A stretch of 64,000 nucleotides of DNA from Prorocentrum cordatum (GCA_963575745.1 CAUYUJ010003392.1:348501-412500), one strand, 5' to 3'; positions 19,107 to 30,034 are shown, numbered from the stretch's first letter. The notes: a model not told the origin generated them from the sequence alone. Numbers and translations: made by a program.

Positions 19107-19314
19107 CAGTGCGGGCGCGGCCGCAGGACACCCTCGCAAGAAGCCTGACCCTGAGAGCCCGTGCGCGAGGTGCACCAGAGGGGAACCCGGGAGCACCCCG
19201 AACGCAGCAGCCCCTTCAGCGGCCGCGGGAGGTCGCCGTGCAGCGCGAGGAGCGAAGAAGCCCGGAATACCCTGACGAAAAGCACATGCTTTCTGGATGC
19301 GCGCGCGCCCACGC
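19107..19314. mobile_element. TIR element family K, copy K1
   Basis: CAGTGCGGGCGCGGCCGCAG start, AACGCAGCAGCCCCTTCAGC centre and TTTCTGGATGCGCGCGCGCC end. The right terminus is degenerate. Confidence 0.75.
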
Positions 19315-19489
19315 ATAGGGAAAGGGGGGTGGGAACGTGGGTGGGGGGGGGGGGCGGGAGCGGGAGCGGGAAGTGGAGGGGTGGGGCGAGGGGCGGGCAC
19401 CGGGGGGAGAGAGAGGGAAGGCGCGCGGAGGGGGGCCACGCGGGGGGGGGGAGACGGGGCACCAACGAGGGAGGGCGGCATGGATGGGT

Positions 19490-19545
19490 CTCTCTCTCTC
19501 TCTCTAGAGAGAGAGAGAGAGAGACAGAGAGAGAGACAGAGAGAG
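19490..19545. repeat. (CT)n-(AG)n palindrome
   Basis: TCTCTCTCTCTCTCTC changes at CTAG into AGAGAGAGAGAG, a perfect dinucleotide hairpin. Confidence 0.85.
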
Positions 19546-19580
19546 GAGGGCTCGAGCAAGGACCGACCGCCCCGGCATTA

Positions 19581-19758
19581 CTATAGGCCTACCACGGAAC
19601 GTTCCTGTTTAACCCCAAGATGTTCTAAGAACAAGACCCATGTTCTTAGGACATACACTCTATGTTTTTGGAGAAGACAGAGTCAGCCCGAAGTGTTCTA
19701 AGAACAGTTCGAGCAGACCACAAATGGTTCTTAGAACAGTATTTGGTGGGCCTATAGG
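19581..19758. mobile_element. TIR element family U, copy U2
   Basis: CTATAGGCCTACCACGGAAC...AGTATTTGGTGGGCCTATAG, with the same internal palindromes and shared flanks as U1. Confidence 0.8.
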
Positions 19759-19984
19759 AGAGCCAGGACGCTTCGCCACTGCTTGCAGGTCGGGAGAGAG
19801 GATGCAGGGGGGATAGCAGAGGGGGAAGGCAGAGAGTCAACTCACGCCGCTGGTCCTCGCCTCTCTGGCGCCAGGAGGCGCCCATGTACATCGAGGAATG
19901 GGCCCAGCGGCGGGGCCGCAACCGGCTTCATGCAGCAAATGTCGTACCCCCCCATTCCACTGTGCTGCCCTTTCGTTCCGCCCC

Positions 19985-20145
19985 ACGAGAGAGAGAGAGG
20001 GAGAGAGAGAGAGTGAGAGAGGGAGAGAGGGAGAGAGAAACACAGGGAGACAGAGAAAGAGAGAGAGAGAGAAGACGCAGCATAAACCGAATAAGAACAA
20101 GAAAAAGGAGAAGAAGGAGAAGAAGGAGAAGAAGGCGAAGAAGGC
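19985..20145. repeat. (GA)n and (GAA/GAG)n purine tract
   Basis: About 160 bp of nearly pure purine. Confidence 0.85.
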
Positions 20146-20209
20146 AGGAGAGAGCATTGCAGGCCCCGGGTTGCCCCGGCCAGTGGCGGCGCAAGCGCAC
20201 ACGCACAGC

Positions 20210-20324
20210 CGGACGCCCTTCGAGAGGGCACCGGGGGCGGGGCGGCCGCAGCCGCGGCGGAGGGCGCCTTCTGGAGGGTCAGGGCCACGGCCCTGAGGCG
20301 GATGTCGAAGGTGTCGGCCTTCAC
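20210..20324 (-). CDS. Candidate exon
   Basis: An acceptor-like CGACGCCCAG (AG at 20326-20325) is followed by VKADTFDIRLRAVALTLQK and an Ala/Pro-rich continuation with very high GC3. The downstream boundary is uncertain (GTGCGT or GTCCGG near 20.21 kb). Function unknown. Confidence 0.35.
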
Positions 20325-20458
20325 CTGGGCGTCGGGCGGGAAGGCCGTGCATGGGGCCCCTCCCCCTTCCCGGCCCGCCCGCCCTGGTGGGTCCTCTGCT
20401 CTGCCTTCCCCGGGCAGACCTGCAGACAGCTCGAGCAGATCATGCCCCCTGCTCCTGG

Positions 20459-20535
20459 TCCGCCTCCTCCTCCTCCTCCTCCTCCTCCTCCTCCTCCTCC
20501 TCCTCCTCCTCCTCCTCCTCCCTCCTCCTTCTCCT
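20459..20535. repeat. (CTC)n microsatellite
   Basis: About 75 bp of CTC. Confidence 0.9.
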
Positions 20536-21204
20536 CCCTGGCTGGTGCTCAACATGGAGCCCACCTCCCCCAACAGGGAAGCCAGCAGCTTTCACCATAG
20601 CGACCTTCCAGAGGGCGCTCAAACAAAAACTCCAATGCGGACCTCGCTCTTCTGGGTTTGGGGCCTCCAGGGCCGTTGTTGGGGCCGCCGGGCTTTCTGA
20701 AAACGATCTGCGACGAACAACTTGTCCCAGCGACGGGGTGGAAAGCTCCGAGGGTATTCAGAAAACAAGGCGTCTGACGTTCGATTCTCCGACCTCCTCA
20801 GGCACTTCAAGAGGGGTACTCCTCCTCCTCCCCCTCCTCCTCCTCCTCCCTCACCCCCTCCACGCAACAGCGAGACGCACGAGCGGGCTTCGTGAAGCCC
20901 CCCCTGACAACGAGAGGCGAGAACCAGTCCACCGGCTCCTTGTCACTCGCCCCGCGAAACCCGTCAAACGCCTGAACCAGTTGGCCACGAACGTGGAAGG
21001 GGGCTGGCTCAGGAGGGGGTAACATCGAGCTGATACAGCGCCCATAGATCGCCGATAGATCCCCGATGGCGAGTCCGCACTCTCCACGGGGGGGTGGGCT
21101 GCCGACAGCGAATCGGCGATGAACGGGCGATGGGGGCTCGCTGTTTGCCCCCCTGAGCCTAAACCCCCCACTACGCTCCCCTTGACGAGCCCCTCCCCCA
21201 AGCA

Positions 21205-21362
21205 TTAAGCAGGGCCTGTCCCCCTACAGGCCGAATTTGTTGGACAAGAATTATTTGAAAAAATACGCCCAACTGGTCAAAACAATACAACAAAATGCTC
21301 TCCCGAAAAATTCTTCAACTCTTTTTGAAGATTCCTCCTGTAGAGGGACGGGCCAGACGTAA
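21205..21362. mobile_element. TIR element family A, copy A4
   Basis: Arms GCAGGGCCTGTCCCCCTACA and CCTGTAGAGGGACGGGCCAG. TSD CCCAAGCA (21197-21204) and CCCCAGCA (21363-21370), 7 of 8. Confidence 0.85.
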
Positions 21363-21998
21363 CCCCAGCAGCGTGCCCCCAAGGATGGGAGGGTGCAACT
21401 CCGCCCTCGGTCTATGCAAGAAGCCGAACCCTATACACCGACGCCCTTCTCTGGCCTCACACTGAATCTCGCACAGGAGAGCGGATCCTGGTGCAGACGG
21501 GATCCTGGTGTACACATTCTTCGTCGCTCCCCCAGGCATTTGGGGAAAAAGTATGCACCACACCGCCCCGACGTCGTCCACGACCCTCAAAAAAAGGCCT
21601 GGGATCGAAAGGGAGCCCGCCACTGGTAATGTAGATGTTCGAGTTTCCCACCATGGGCCAGCCGCTCAGGACAGCCCGACGATCGGGTCGGGCGAAAGGG
21701 GGGGGGATAGCCAACGGGGGGGGTTGAGACTCAGCTCACGTAGTTGATCTTCCTGGCGCCGCAGGCGGCTATGTATCGAGGAATGGGCCCCTCGGTGGGG
21801 CCGAAACCAGCTGCATGCCGCAAATTTCGTAACCCCCCCTTTCCCAATCCCCCCCTTTCGTCCGGCCCAAGACGACGGGCGCGGCACTCGGCCTCCGGCA
21901 GAACAACAGGCGCCCGAGGGCAGCCCGCGCCAGCGCCGCGCGGGCAGCCTCGGTGGGCCCAGACTCGGACCGCGGTGCACGACGGTGGCGCGCCCCTC

Positions 21999-22120
21999 GC
22001 CATCGCTCGGACGTGCATGTCCCGTGCATTTGTCGGTGTCGGGCGTGTGTTTTTGTTTGCTCGATGGATGGTTCTCGATGGTTCTCGACGAGAAAAAAAT
22101 GCACACGTCCGGGCGATGCC
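21999..22120. mobile_element. TIR element family M, copy M3
   Basis: GCCATCGCTCGGACGTGCAT...GCACACGTCCGGGCGATGCC, inverted ends of about 18 bp, with GATGGTTCTCGACGAGAAAA inside. Confidence 0.8.
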
Positions 22121-22173
22121 AATGCCCCTGCAGCTCTCGTGTCATCCAGGTGGCCGCCGAGCCCCAAGGTTTG

Positions 22174-22336
22174 GTCGTGCATGTCCTCCTACGGGCGGAC
22201 GTGCGAGGAAAAATGAGAAGTAGCAAAAAGAGATTAAAAAGAAAACAGAAAACATGCAACAACTGTCGAAAAATCGTCCCCAGCCTATTTTTGTTTCTAT
22301 GCTTGAACCCTCCTCCTGTAGAGGGGCATGCCCGAC
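22174..22336. mobile_element. TIR element family A, copy A5
   Basis: Arms GTCGTGCATGTCCTCCTACG and CCTGTAGAGGGGCATGCCCG; core with AAAAATCGTCCCCAG. Flanks CCCCAAGG and CCCTGAGA resemble a decayed 8-bp TSD only weakly. Adjacent to M3. Confidence 0.75.
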
Positions 22337-22441
22337 CTCACCCTGAGAGAGAGGTGGGGCACCCGGCACCCGGGCGCAGCCGAAGAGATGGCGGGTCGCT
22401 CGCCCGCCAGGGCGCGTCTCGATAGCTCCTGCAGCCTGCCT

Positions 22442-22629
22442 CCCCAGAGATCCGACGTCGTGATTTGTTCCCTGCGCGGTCCCCGGAAGCCTCGGCCCAT
22501 TCCTCAGGACCGGCTCTTCATCCTGAGGCGTTTCTTCACGGCCCCGGGGCCCGGCGAGGGCCCCTAGAGAGGCCTAACATTGGGGAAAAAACTCCGTCTG
22601 GATGTTTTCCATGCGTCGGATCTCTTCGG
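22442..22629. mobile_element. Repeat family Y, copy Y3
   Basis: CCCCAGAGATCCGACGTCGT...CCATGCGTCGGATCTCTTCG (inverted). The centre CAGGACCGGCTCTTCATCC is shared with Y1 and Y2. Confidence 0.78.
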
Positions 22630-22647
22630 CTATTCGCAAGAGCGTCC
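22595..22647 (-). CDS. Candidate exon downstream of the V1 element
   Basis: Begins after CCCAG at the other end of V1 and encodes TLLRIAEEIRRMENIQTE in the frame set by the preceding exon. Its 3' part overlaps the terminal repeat of Y3, so the real boundary may be earlier. Confidence 0.3.
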
Positions 22648-22648
22648 C

Positions 22649-22802
22649 TGGGTAAGAGTGACCTTTGGTGCGCGACTTTTGGGGGGGCCGCGGGGTGGAC
22701 CAAACCTGGGCGCGCAAGCAGCTGCTACTGCTTCGCTTTCAGCCATCTGGGGGCCCATCTGTGCCCGCACCAAAGGCCACTCCGGCGAAAGGTCACTCTT
22801 AC
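22649..22802. mobile_element. TIR element family V, copy V1, with splice-like ends
   Basis: GGTAAGAGTGACCTTTGGTG...GAAAGGTCACTCTTAC, flanked by an exact 5-bp direct repeat GTCCC (22644-22648, 22803-22807). On the minus strand it begins GTAAGAGTGACC and ends ...CTCTTACCCA, followed by G. Coding-like sequence lies on both sides. Confidence 0.75.
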
Positions 22803-22965
22803 GTCCCGTCGATCTCTGCCTCAGGGTCGAGGGGCCGGCGCAGCCCTGGCCGCGTCGCCGGCCCCCTCGCCGCGGGGCTGGGCGCTGGCCGGCCTCGAGC
22901 TTGCGCGACTCGAGCTTTGCGAGGGGCTTGAGCTCCTCCTCGGCCGCGGGGGAACCGCAGGGGGA
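22803..22965 (-). CDS. Candidate exon upstream of the V1 element
   Basis: Codons for AAEEELKPLAKLESRKLEAG and a basic Gly/Arg stretch, with strong GC3 bias, ending exactly at a GTAAGAG donor that is the terminus of inverted-repeat element V1. Joined to 22647 across V1 the frame continues as TLLRIAEEIRRMENIQTE. Function unknown; the first part looks like a charged helix. Confidence 0.4.
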
Positions 22966-22979
22966 GGGCGGAGGTATCT

Positions 22980-23160
22980 GGGAGGAGGAGAGGGGGGGGG
23001 GCGGAGGGGAAGGCGGGAGGAGGGGGGGAGAAGGGGACAGAGGGGGAGGGAGGGGGATTTGGGATGGCGCGCGTGAGGAACCGGAGGGAGGGGGAGGGAG
23101 GACGGAGAGCGGAGGGACGGGGGGGGAGGCTGCGGGAGGGGGGCACGGGGGGAGGACGCG
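22980..23160. repeat. G-rich low-complexity tract
   Basis: GGGGGAGGAGG-type purine sequence of about 180 bp; nothing else seen. Confidence 0.7.
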
Positions 23161-23657
23161 GCACTCGCCGGGGCCAGGGTGCCTCTCGGGCGGCGGTGTG
23201 GCGTCTGGCTGGCCCGCGTGCGTAGGGCCGATGACCGCCGTGCCTCCCTCGGGATCCGACGAGGAGGGGGCCAGCAGGAGGGGCACCGAAGGCCCTCCGA
23301 ATACCGAGATTCGCTGCATCGTCCCTGCTCCGTGGCTTCCCCAGCCCAGCGCCACTGCGTCCCAACGGCCGAGCCGTGCTCTTCCTGGCGACCGCCCGCC
23401 TACATCCGGGCGGCTGTGAATGGCACAGGGGCCGAATGGTACTGGGAACGGGTCTTACCAGAGAAGGCATCATCAGCGGTGTTACGCCGCGGCTTACGCG
23501 GGCCGCAAGCGTGGCGCGCCGCGTGGAAAGGCGGGCACTCGAGCGCGACCTCACGCGGGGAAGACTCCGCGCGAATGTCCCGGCAATCGACCCCGCTCTT
23601 TTCCGCCGCTCAGACGGACAAGGCGTGAAGGGGTGGAACATTCTTAACCTCGCGCCT

Positions 23658-23750
23658 ACTGCTCCTCCTCCTCCTGCTCCTCCTCCAACTCCTCCTCCTC
23701 CTCCTCCTCCTCCTCCTCCTCCTCCTCCTCCTCCTCCTCCTCCTCCTCCC
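23658..23750. repeat. (CTC)n microsatellite
   Basis: About 90 bp, abutting the 23.75-23.88 kb candidate exon. Confidence 0.9.
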
Positions 23751-23751
23751 A

Positions 23752-23875
23752 TCATGAGAGCAACTCCAAGCGGGGTGCCGGAGTCCTCCACATCCACCAC
23801 GAGCTCTGCGATCTTCTCTCGCGCCTGCCGCCCCCGCTCCAGCACGACCATACGACGGCGCAGATGCGGCGGCGC
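23752..23875 (-). CDS. Candidate exon
   Basis: Encodes MVVLERGRQAREKIAELVVD and then VEDSGTPLGVALMM with clear GC3 bias, next to a (TCC)n array at 23.66-23.75 kb. Looks like a helix followed by a turn; no family recognised. Splice sites were not resolved. Confidence 0.35.
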
Positions 23876-23934
23876 AGCGCAACGACAGCTGACTGACAAA
23901 GGGGACGCGCATGGGAATCTCATCCTCAGGAGGG

Positions 23935-24117
23935 CTACAGTCGGGGCGTTGACCTAAGGAGCCCCAAATATGGAGCGAGACCCCTTTTCCCATACGTTGA
24001 ACTTCGACTTCCCATGGAAAACCCAAGGCAAACTGTAAAACAATCAAGGAACACCGAGCCCTTCGCCAACGAGAAGGGTTCCTTCTTCTTCAGCGCCCCG
24101 ACTGCAGCTGGGACACC
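23935..24117. mobile_element. TIR element family T, copy T1
   Basis: ACAGTCGGGGCGTTGACCTA...TTCAGCGCCCCGACTGCAG. The core TTCCCATGGAAAACCCAAGG is shared with T2. Confidence 0.8.
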
Positions 24118-24464
24118 ATCGCCCTCTGTCTGCAGGGCTCCACGCTCGTCCTGGCGCGAGATGGGTTGAAATCCATGGGCACCCCCTCATCGACGGGTCA
24201 AGGTCGGCATGTCCGGCATCAGACCCGTGCGTCGATGTATAATCTCGCGCGGCAGAGACACTTGGAACCGAGAACTCAAGCAACGGAAAATACAGCAGGC
24301 GCGAACGGTAGGGACGAGGGAAGCGGATGGGACTACGACAGTGAGAGCGATAGAAGGAGAGGTGATGAAGGGGGGCTGAAGATGAACAGGAGAAGGGTGC
24401 GAAGGGAGAGGCATGGGGAGGGGATGCGGAGAAGCGACGACGAAGGCTGGCGAGGGAGGAATTA

Positions 24465-24587
24465 AGACAACGGCCACTCAAAATCGGTCCCCAGACCCCT
24501 CCAGGGGTCCGGACGCACCTGTCTTCCGAGCTGCGTCCAACACTGGCGACGAGGGGCCCCGCCGAATGCCAACTACCGTTGCCTCAA
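24465..24587. mobile_element. Repeat family S, copy S1
   Basis: AATCGGTCCCCAGACCCCTC and CGCACCTGTCTTCCGAGCTG are shared with S2; the ends ACAACGGCCACTCA and CCGTTGCCTC are inverted. Confidence 0.7.
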
Positions 24588-24844
24588 CCCGCCCTCCCTG
24601 GAGTGGAGAGGAGGGGCGAAAGGGAAGGGCAAGAGGAACCCGACTGCACGCAGCGCGCATCACGGCGGCTGGCTCGGGCTGCCACTGCTCTCGCGACCCG
24701 AGCTCTCACCGCGGGCCCGCCCGTCTCTCTCTCCCAAACTCTGGCCTCACGACGCGGACGGGAAGGAGGAGAAAACGGAGGGGCGTGAGGAGAGGAAAAT
24801 GGGGAGAGGAGAGGGGGTAGGAAGGGAACCCGGACGAGAGGGAA

Positions 24845-25045
24845 AAGGTGCAGAGGGAGGGGCAGGAGGAGGAGCAGGAGCAGGAGGAGGACCAGGAGGA
24901 GGAGGAGGAGCATGCGAGGAGGAGGAGGAGGAGGAGAAACGGAGGAGCAGGAGCAGGAGGAGGAGCAGGAGCAGGAGCAGGAGGGGGAGGAAGATACGAG
25001 GAGGAGGAGGAGGAGGAGGAGGAGGAGGAGGAGAAACGGAGAGCA
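24845..25045. repeat. (GGA/GCA)n microsatellite
   Basis: About 200 bp of GGA with AGCAGGAGCAGG interruptions. Confidence 0.9.
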
Positions 25046-25446
25046 TGAGGGGGGTGTGATGCGGCAGGGGGCTCGGCGCGCGGCACCGCGGCGTGGGGCG
25101 GCGGAGAGGAGAGGAGGGGGGGCCGTGGTGGGAGATGCTCGGGCGCGAACTATTGGGGGGGGGGGGCGATGACATCGGGGGAGGTGGGGGCGGGAAAGGG
25201 TGCCCCTGTCGGACCCGGAAGGCCCCCCTCCCAGGGGCCCCCCCAATGAGGGCCCCAGTTCGGCGGCCCCCGTTCGCCCCCCCCGCCTCCTCGATCTCGC
25301 CCCCCTCCTGGGGGGGTCCACGTGTGCAGGGCCCTGGGCATCTCCCGGGGCCGCCCGGGGCAACGCCCCGATGCTTCGGAGGGTCGGCGCCCTCTTCCTG
25401 CAGGGATCTCAGCTGGTGTCCGCGGCTCCTCCGGGGCCTCCCACTG

Positions 25447-25576
25447 GCCATCGCTCGGACGTCCATTCCCTGTGCTTGTTTCGGTGTCGTGCGTGGTTTC
25501 CTCGCCAGATGATATCGAGGATGCTCCTCGATGGTCTGCGCCGATAGAAGACAAGTGCACGCGTCCGAGCGACGCC
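25447..25576. mobile_element. TIR element family M, copy M1
   Basis: GCCATCGCTCGGACGTCCAT...GCACGCGTCCGAGCGACGCC, with GTGCGTGGTTTCCTCGCCAG inside as in M2. Confidence 0.82.
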
Positions 25577-25804
25577 AAAGTCCCGGGGCTCCGCGGGCCT
25601 GGGGGACGGCGGGGCCGACGGGGCCCATCGAGGTCCCACGCGTGCGCCAAGGGTGTCTCGCGGCTCCAAATTGGGCCCCCCGGGAGTCCCAGGAGCCCAC
25701 GGGCTCGGGGCATCGGCGGCCCCTGTGGGGCCCAGGGGCACCTCGGGCGGGCCCAGGGGAGTGCAGGGCGGGAGGGGGGGGGGGGGGGAAACGACGGGAG
25801 GGGG

Positions 25805-25832
25805 CGGCGAGAGAGAGAGAGAGAGAGAGAGC
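25805..25832. repeat. (GA)14 microsatellite
   Basis: Clean dinucleotide run. Confidence 0.9.
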
Positions 25833-26269
25833 CAGCGGGAGAGAATATTGGAAAGACTCCGCCTCAAAATCTCCTCATCTCAGTGGTGAGGGAAGGCACG
25901 GGCACGGAACTACGAGCAAGCGCGTCAGGTGCACCAAGGGGCAGGATCGATGTGCACCCCCCGTCGGATGGTCGTTCTGGGGACTCTCCTGGGGCCACTC
26001 GCTGCGCACCACTCGCGCCTCGATGCCGCGTCGAACGTCCGCCGACGTCGAACCTCAGCCGACCATGAGTCGAACCCGAACAATGCTGGAGTCGAGCAGA
26101 AAACCGAACCACACTCAAAGCGTAGTCGAACAGTCCCCGCCAGGTGGGCCCAAAGAACGGTCCCCGAAAACCGAACATCCGACCCACTTGATGGGTCAAT
26201 GTTCCACCACCGCTACCCTAGGCAGGACGGGGGTGAAGGGAGGACGGGGAGGTCCTCCTCCTAATCCTC

Positions 26270-26343
26270 CTTATCCTGCTCCTCCCCCTCCTCCTCCTCC
26301 TCCTCCTCCTCCTCCTCCTCCTCCTCCTCCTCCTCCTCCGGTC
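26270..26343. repeat. (CTC)n microsatellite
   Basis: About 70 bp. Confidence 0.9.
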
Positions 26344-26545
26344 CTCCCGTTCCCCTGTACGTGTGGCACCGGTGGTGGAAGATCGGCCCGTCACCCCCGG
26401 GTGCCTCGGCCACCTCCGCCTGCGCCGAGGACAGCCTGCACCCCGCGTCGCCGGCGGGGCGGGGGGCCGCGGGAGACGAGCCCGGGGGGGCCGCTCCCCG
26501 CCTCGCCCGAGCCCGTCCACCAGCCTGCCGAAGGCGGCTCCCCCT

Positions 26546-27091
26546 TCAGCTGTCGTCGTTTTCCTCCTCGCTCGCTCGCTCTCCAACGAAGGGCTCATAG
26601 CTCCGAAGCTCTAGAATCCAGGATGAAAGCAGGGCGAGGGCAGAACCCCCTGCCGTGCACATGCGGAGGAGGGGCGGGGTGACGATGACGGAGGAAGGGG
26701 CACGCCTCACAGGCCTGGCATGGGCAACGCTGGCCATGACACTGGATCTCGGCAAACCGCAGAGGAGGGCAACATACCAAGTCGTTTCTGGGCGCAAGGT
26801 GCCCACAAGGTCCTCGTCCTCCTCCTTCCCCTGATGGGGTGCACCGGCGTGAAGGCGGCGCGTCGGGGCCCCAGGGAATACGAATTCCGCCAAGCATTGA
26901 CCCGAGCGGCGGCGGCGCTGCGGTAGGAATGACAGGGTGTTGGTCCCGGGGTGGTGCAATGAGGACTTCGAGGCCTGGCTGCTCTCTGCCGTACGTGCCC
27001 CCCCCGTGTGCCCGCCAATGTTGGAAAGGATGTGGGGCCAGGGTCGCTCCGACCACTGGGGTGGCGGAGGAGGCTCGGGGGTGCGGGCCAC
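26546..27091 (-). CDS. Open frame of 181 codons, possibly coding
   Basis: Ends in TGA at 26546 after LRSYEPFVGERASEEENDDS. The C-terminal two thirds have balanced composition and moderate GC3. A competing frame (26595-27056) is also open and Cys-rich, so the choice of frame is not certain. No domain recognised. Confidence 0.3.
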   Translation of the reverse strand: MARTPEPPPPPQWSERPWPHILSNIGGHTGGARTAESSQASKSSLHHPGTNTLSFLPQRRRRSGQCLAEFVFPGAPTRRLHAGAPHQGKEEDEDLVGTLRPETTWYVALLCGLPRSSVMASVAHARPVRRAPSSVIVTPPLLRMCTAGGSALALLSSWILELRSYEPFVGERASEEENDDS

Positions 27092-27133
27092 CTGACTACG
27101 GGTGCCTCCAGGGCAGGTTTTAACACGTAGGAT

Positions 27134-27134
<1 letters not shown>

Positions 27135-27172
<38 letters not shown>
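27135..27172. repeat. (TA)n microsatellite in an AT-rich island
   Basis: TATATA run followed by about 120 bp of unusually AT-rich sequence up to 27290. Confidence 0.9.
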
Positions 27173-27177
<5 letters not shown>

Positions 27178-27664
27178 GTTTATACATGACTCGTGTATGA
27201 ATACATCGATGCATGAACTCGTCTTTGTATTTAGCACTAAATCCATGCATTTTTATACATGATCCGCACGCGGAGCATGTATTAAAAACAGCACCGTACG
27301 GGTGCCTACGGGCTATGGGGGTGGTGCTGGGCCCCGCTGCGTTTCGCACCGCGCTACCAACGCGGTGGCCGAGGGGGTTCCTGGTCGGGCGACATCCAAG
27401 CATTGGCGTCATTGTATGAGCGTGTCGCCAAAAGTGCGCCATGAATGAACCTTGATCATCTCGAAAGGCCTCGCAATGCAATCCCTGGCTATGTACATCC
27501 GCTACCTGAACGCAGCGCCTCCCCGCTGGGGTTGGCAGCTGCTGTGACGACGGCACAATCTCAAGCAAGTTTTCATCTAGGGAGCCACCCGTGTTGGATC
27601 GAGAATGGATTGTGCGACAGGGATTCCCCAAGGTTTTCCCAGGGTACTCCTCCTCCCCCCCCCT

Positions 27665-27912
27665 CCTTCGAGCTTCGAGCTTCGAGGTCATGGGCCTCGC
27701 CTTCTGGTGCGGCGAGGCCCTCGCTGAGAATGCCGGGAGAGCCAGAGTGGGCGGGCCAGCGCCTGCACCTCTGACGCGCCTGAAGCGGCGTCGGCGGCCC
27801 CGCCGCGCTCACAGAGGGGCCCAGCCCAGAGGTGTCTGCACCCCGAGCGGGGGAGGTCAGGTCCAGCGCCCGCCTCCTCCGATCGAACGCCCTCGTCCTC
27901 TCGTGCCTCAAC
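27665..27912 (-). CDS. Candidate exon, function unknown
   Basis: Starts after CATCTGAG followed by G, the AG|G acceptor context common in dinoflagellates, and reads RHERTRAFDRRRRALDLTSP and onward for about 80 codons with very high GC3. The end is unclear (it reads into a C-rich tract). Confidence 0.35.
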
Positions 27913-27978
27913 CTCAGATGCCGCCGCAGCACGCTGTCAACGCATCAGTGAAAGAAACACCAAGCATGAGCAGAAGAC

Positions 27979-28140
27979 AAAACGCCATAAACATTAACTA
28001 TTGGCGCTCCGCGCTGATTTCGTGGATCTGCGCCTGACCCCTCTCCCGCCAGAGGCGGCACCGGAAGTGCCGCTGGGAGGGCCCAGGCGCGGATCCAGGA
28101 AATCCACGCGCAGCGCCAAAAGTTTATGTTTACAGCGTTT
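27979..28140. mobile_element. Foldback element family F, copy F2
   Basis: Left arm ATTGGCGCTCCGCGC...GATCTGCGCCTG is inverted at the right (GGCGCGGATCC...GCGCCAAAAG). Confidence 0.85.
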
Positions 28141-28745
28141 TTCTTCTTCGAAGCATACCACGCCTCCCCACGGCTCCTCAGAAGTTCAAGTGAATGCACC
28201 AACTCGCTTAAAAAAACCCTAAAACGTGATTCACGACACTGGCATCAGGAAGCTTCACACAGGCAACCCGCCATGCCAGGCACATACAGCACCACATCTT
28301 GCTGACCCCAAGGTATTTCGCCACCAGCAGAACCCAAACGACCAAACGCGGCCCCCAATCGGGAACCCAAGGAACTGGCGCACGACCACGCCGAAGCAGA
28401 CTGGGGAAACCCCGCGGGCACCCACAAACAACGCGAGCGGAAGCCAGCACATCTCCCGCAGTACTGTGCTGGGGCGGCCCGTGGAGGCCGAGGTGCTGGC
28501 CCCGCGAACACGAACGGTAAGAACACAACGATAGAAGGAGGCCACCGCAGCATTGCGGACGGGACTGCTGCTTCGCATTACGGAAAAGTGTGTGACTACA
28601 GCGCAAGCACGTGGTAACCCAGAAGGCTTGAGTGAAAACGAGCCCAGTACAAGACGAACGCAGAAGCCCGCCGCCGCATCCCCTTTTCACTCCTGCCTCC
28701 TCCTCCTCCTCCTCCTCGATCGTTTCTGCTTCCTTTATTTGTCAA

Positions 28746-29463
28746 TTATCCCAGTGCGACCCTACCTAGGAGTTCGAGCATTTAGGAAAGCAACATCTAC
28801 ATCTACACCGACAGCTACATGTGCATCTACACCTGCATCTGCATCTACATCAACATCAACAGCGAAACTCACATCTACATCTACGTCTACACCTACATCT
28901 ACCCCGTCACCTACATCTACATCCACACCTACATCCACATCAACAGATACACCTACACCTACAGATACATCTACATTGTCGCATTGAGTTTGCTTTTGCT
29001 TTACATTGCCTTTGCTTTTGCGTGTGCCTTTGCTTTTGCCTGTGCCTTTACTTTTGCTGTTGTGTTTGATGTTGCTTTACCTCTTGCCAAGCTAAGCTAA
29101 GTTAAGCTAGGCTAGGCTAAGCTAAGGTAAGCCAAGCTAAGCTAAGCTAAACTAAGATAAGATGAGACATGCTAAGCTAAGCTAAGCTAAGCTAAGCTAA
29201 GCTACGCTGAGCTAAGTTAAGCTGAGCTAAGCTAGGCTAGGCCACGCAAAGCTAAGCTAAGCTAAGCTAAGCTAAGATGAGATATGCTAAGCTGAGCTAA
29301 GCTAAGCAAAGCTAAGCTTAGCTAAGCTAAGCTGGGTGAACCCAGGGGGCGCAACTAGGGGAACCGCGGGGCGGATTCTGGGGGAACCGCCCGGGGCCCG
29401 TTTCAACTCCCGGCCCCTTAAGCCTCAGAGTAAGAACCCTTCTAGGCAGAGCCTAGGTAGGGA
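28746..29463. repeat. Composite satellite-bearing element family H, copy H1
   Basis: Left end (TTATCCCAGTGCGACCCTAC, CTAGGAGTTCGAGC) and right end (GGGGAACCGCGGGGCGGAT, GGGGGAACCGCCCGGGGC, CTAGGCAGAGCCTAGGTAG) are shared with H2. The inside differs: an ACATCT-type repeat (28795-28975), TTTGCTTTTGC repeats (28988-29060) and about 240 bp of GCTAA-type pentamers (29090-29335). Confidence 0.8.
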
Positions 29464-30030
29464 AAAACCCACTGTGAGCGCCCGAAGACAAATTACCGTG
29501 TTCACTCATTGGCGGCTACGGCGCCGTAAAACCTGGCAACAAGTTTGGTATAGACGCCAACCAGACTACCCCCTCGAGCAAGACAATGCGACTGTGACGT
29601 TGCAAGCACGACAACCCTCCAGCGGCGGGCGGACTTTGGATTTCTTCGACAACGGTCCGTTGAATCAACCGTTAGTCTCGATTCGGATCAGATTCGAAGC
29701 TGGTCTAGAAGCACTTCCACCGCCGACTCGGCGCAGACAACTGGCGGAATAAAACCTGAACGAGCGCGGGACCTCCTGATAGACTGAGCAGCAGCTTGGG
29801 TCCCGCCAATCCTGCGGGCATGGGGTGGACCACGAGATGGCTCCCATGTGGCGTCCGAGCAGCCAAAAGCACCCCCGATATGCGACTGGCAAAGAAGACC
29901 CAAGGCTGCTCGATCACATCCGCTATGGTTGAACTTCTGTTCCGATGTGCCTGCAGGGGCTGAATGAAACATGATTCCGAAATTATTCATTACACCAAAA
30001 AAAAACCCAATCAGCGGATGGTTTCAACAT
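29464..30030. other. Unassigned sequence, no gene seen
   Basis: Moderate GC, non-repetitive, with short open frames on both strands and no recognisable domain, RNA gene or TIR element. Confidence 0.4.
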
Positions 30031-30034
30031 TAGT

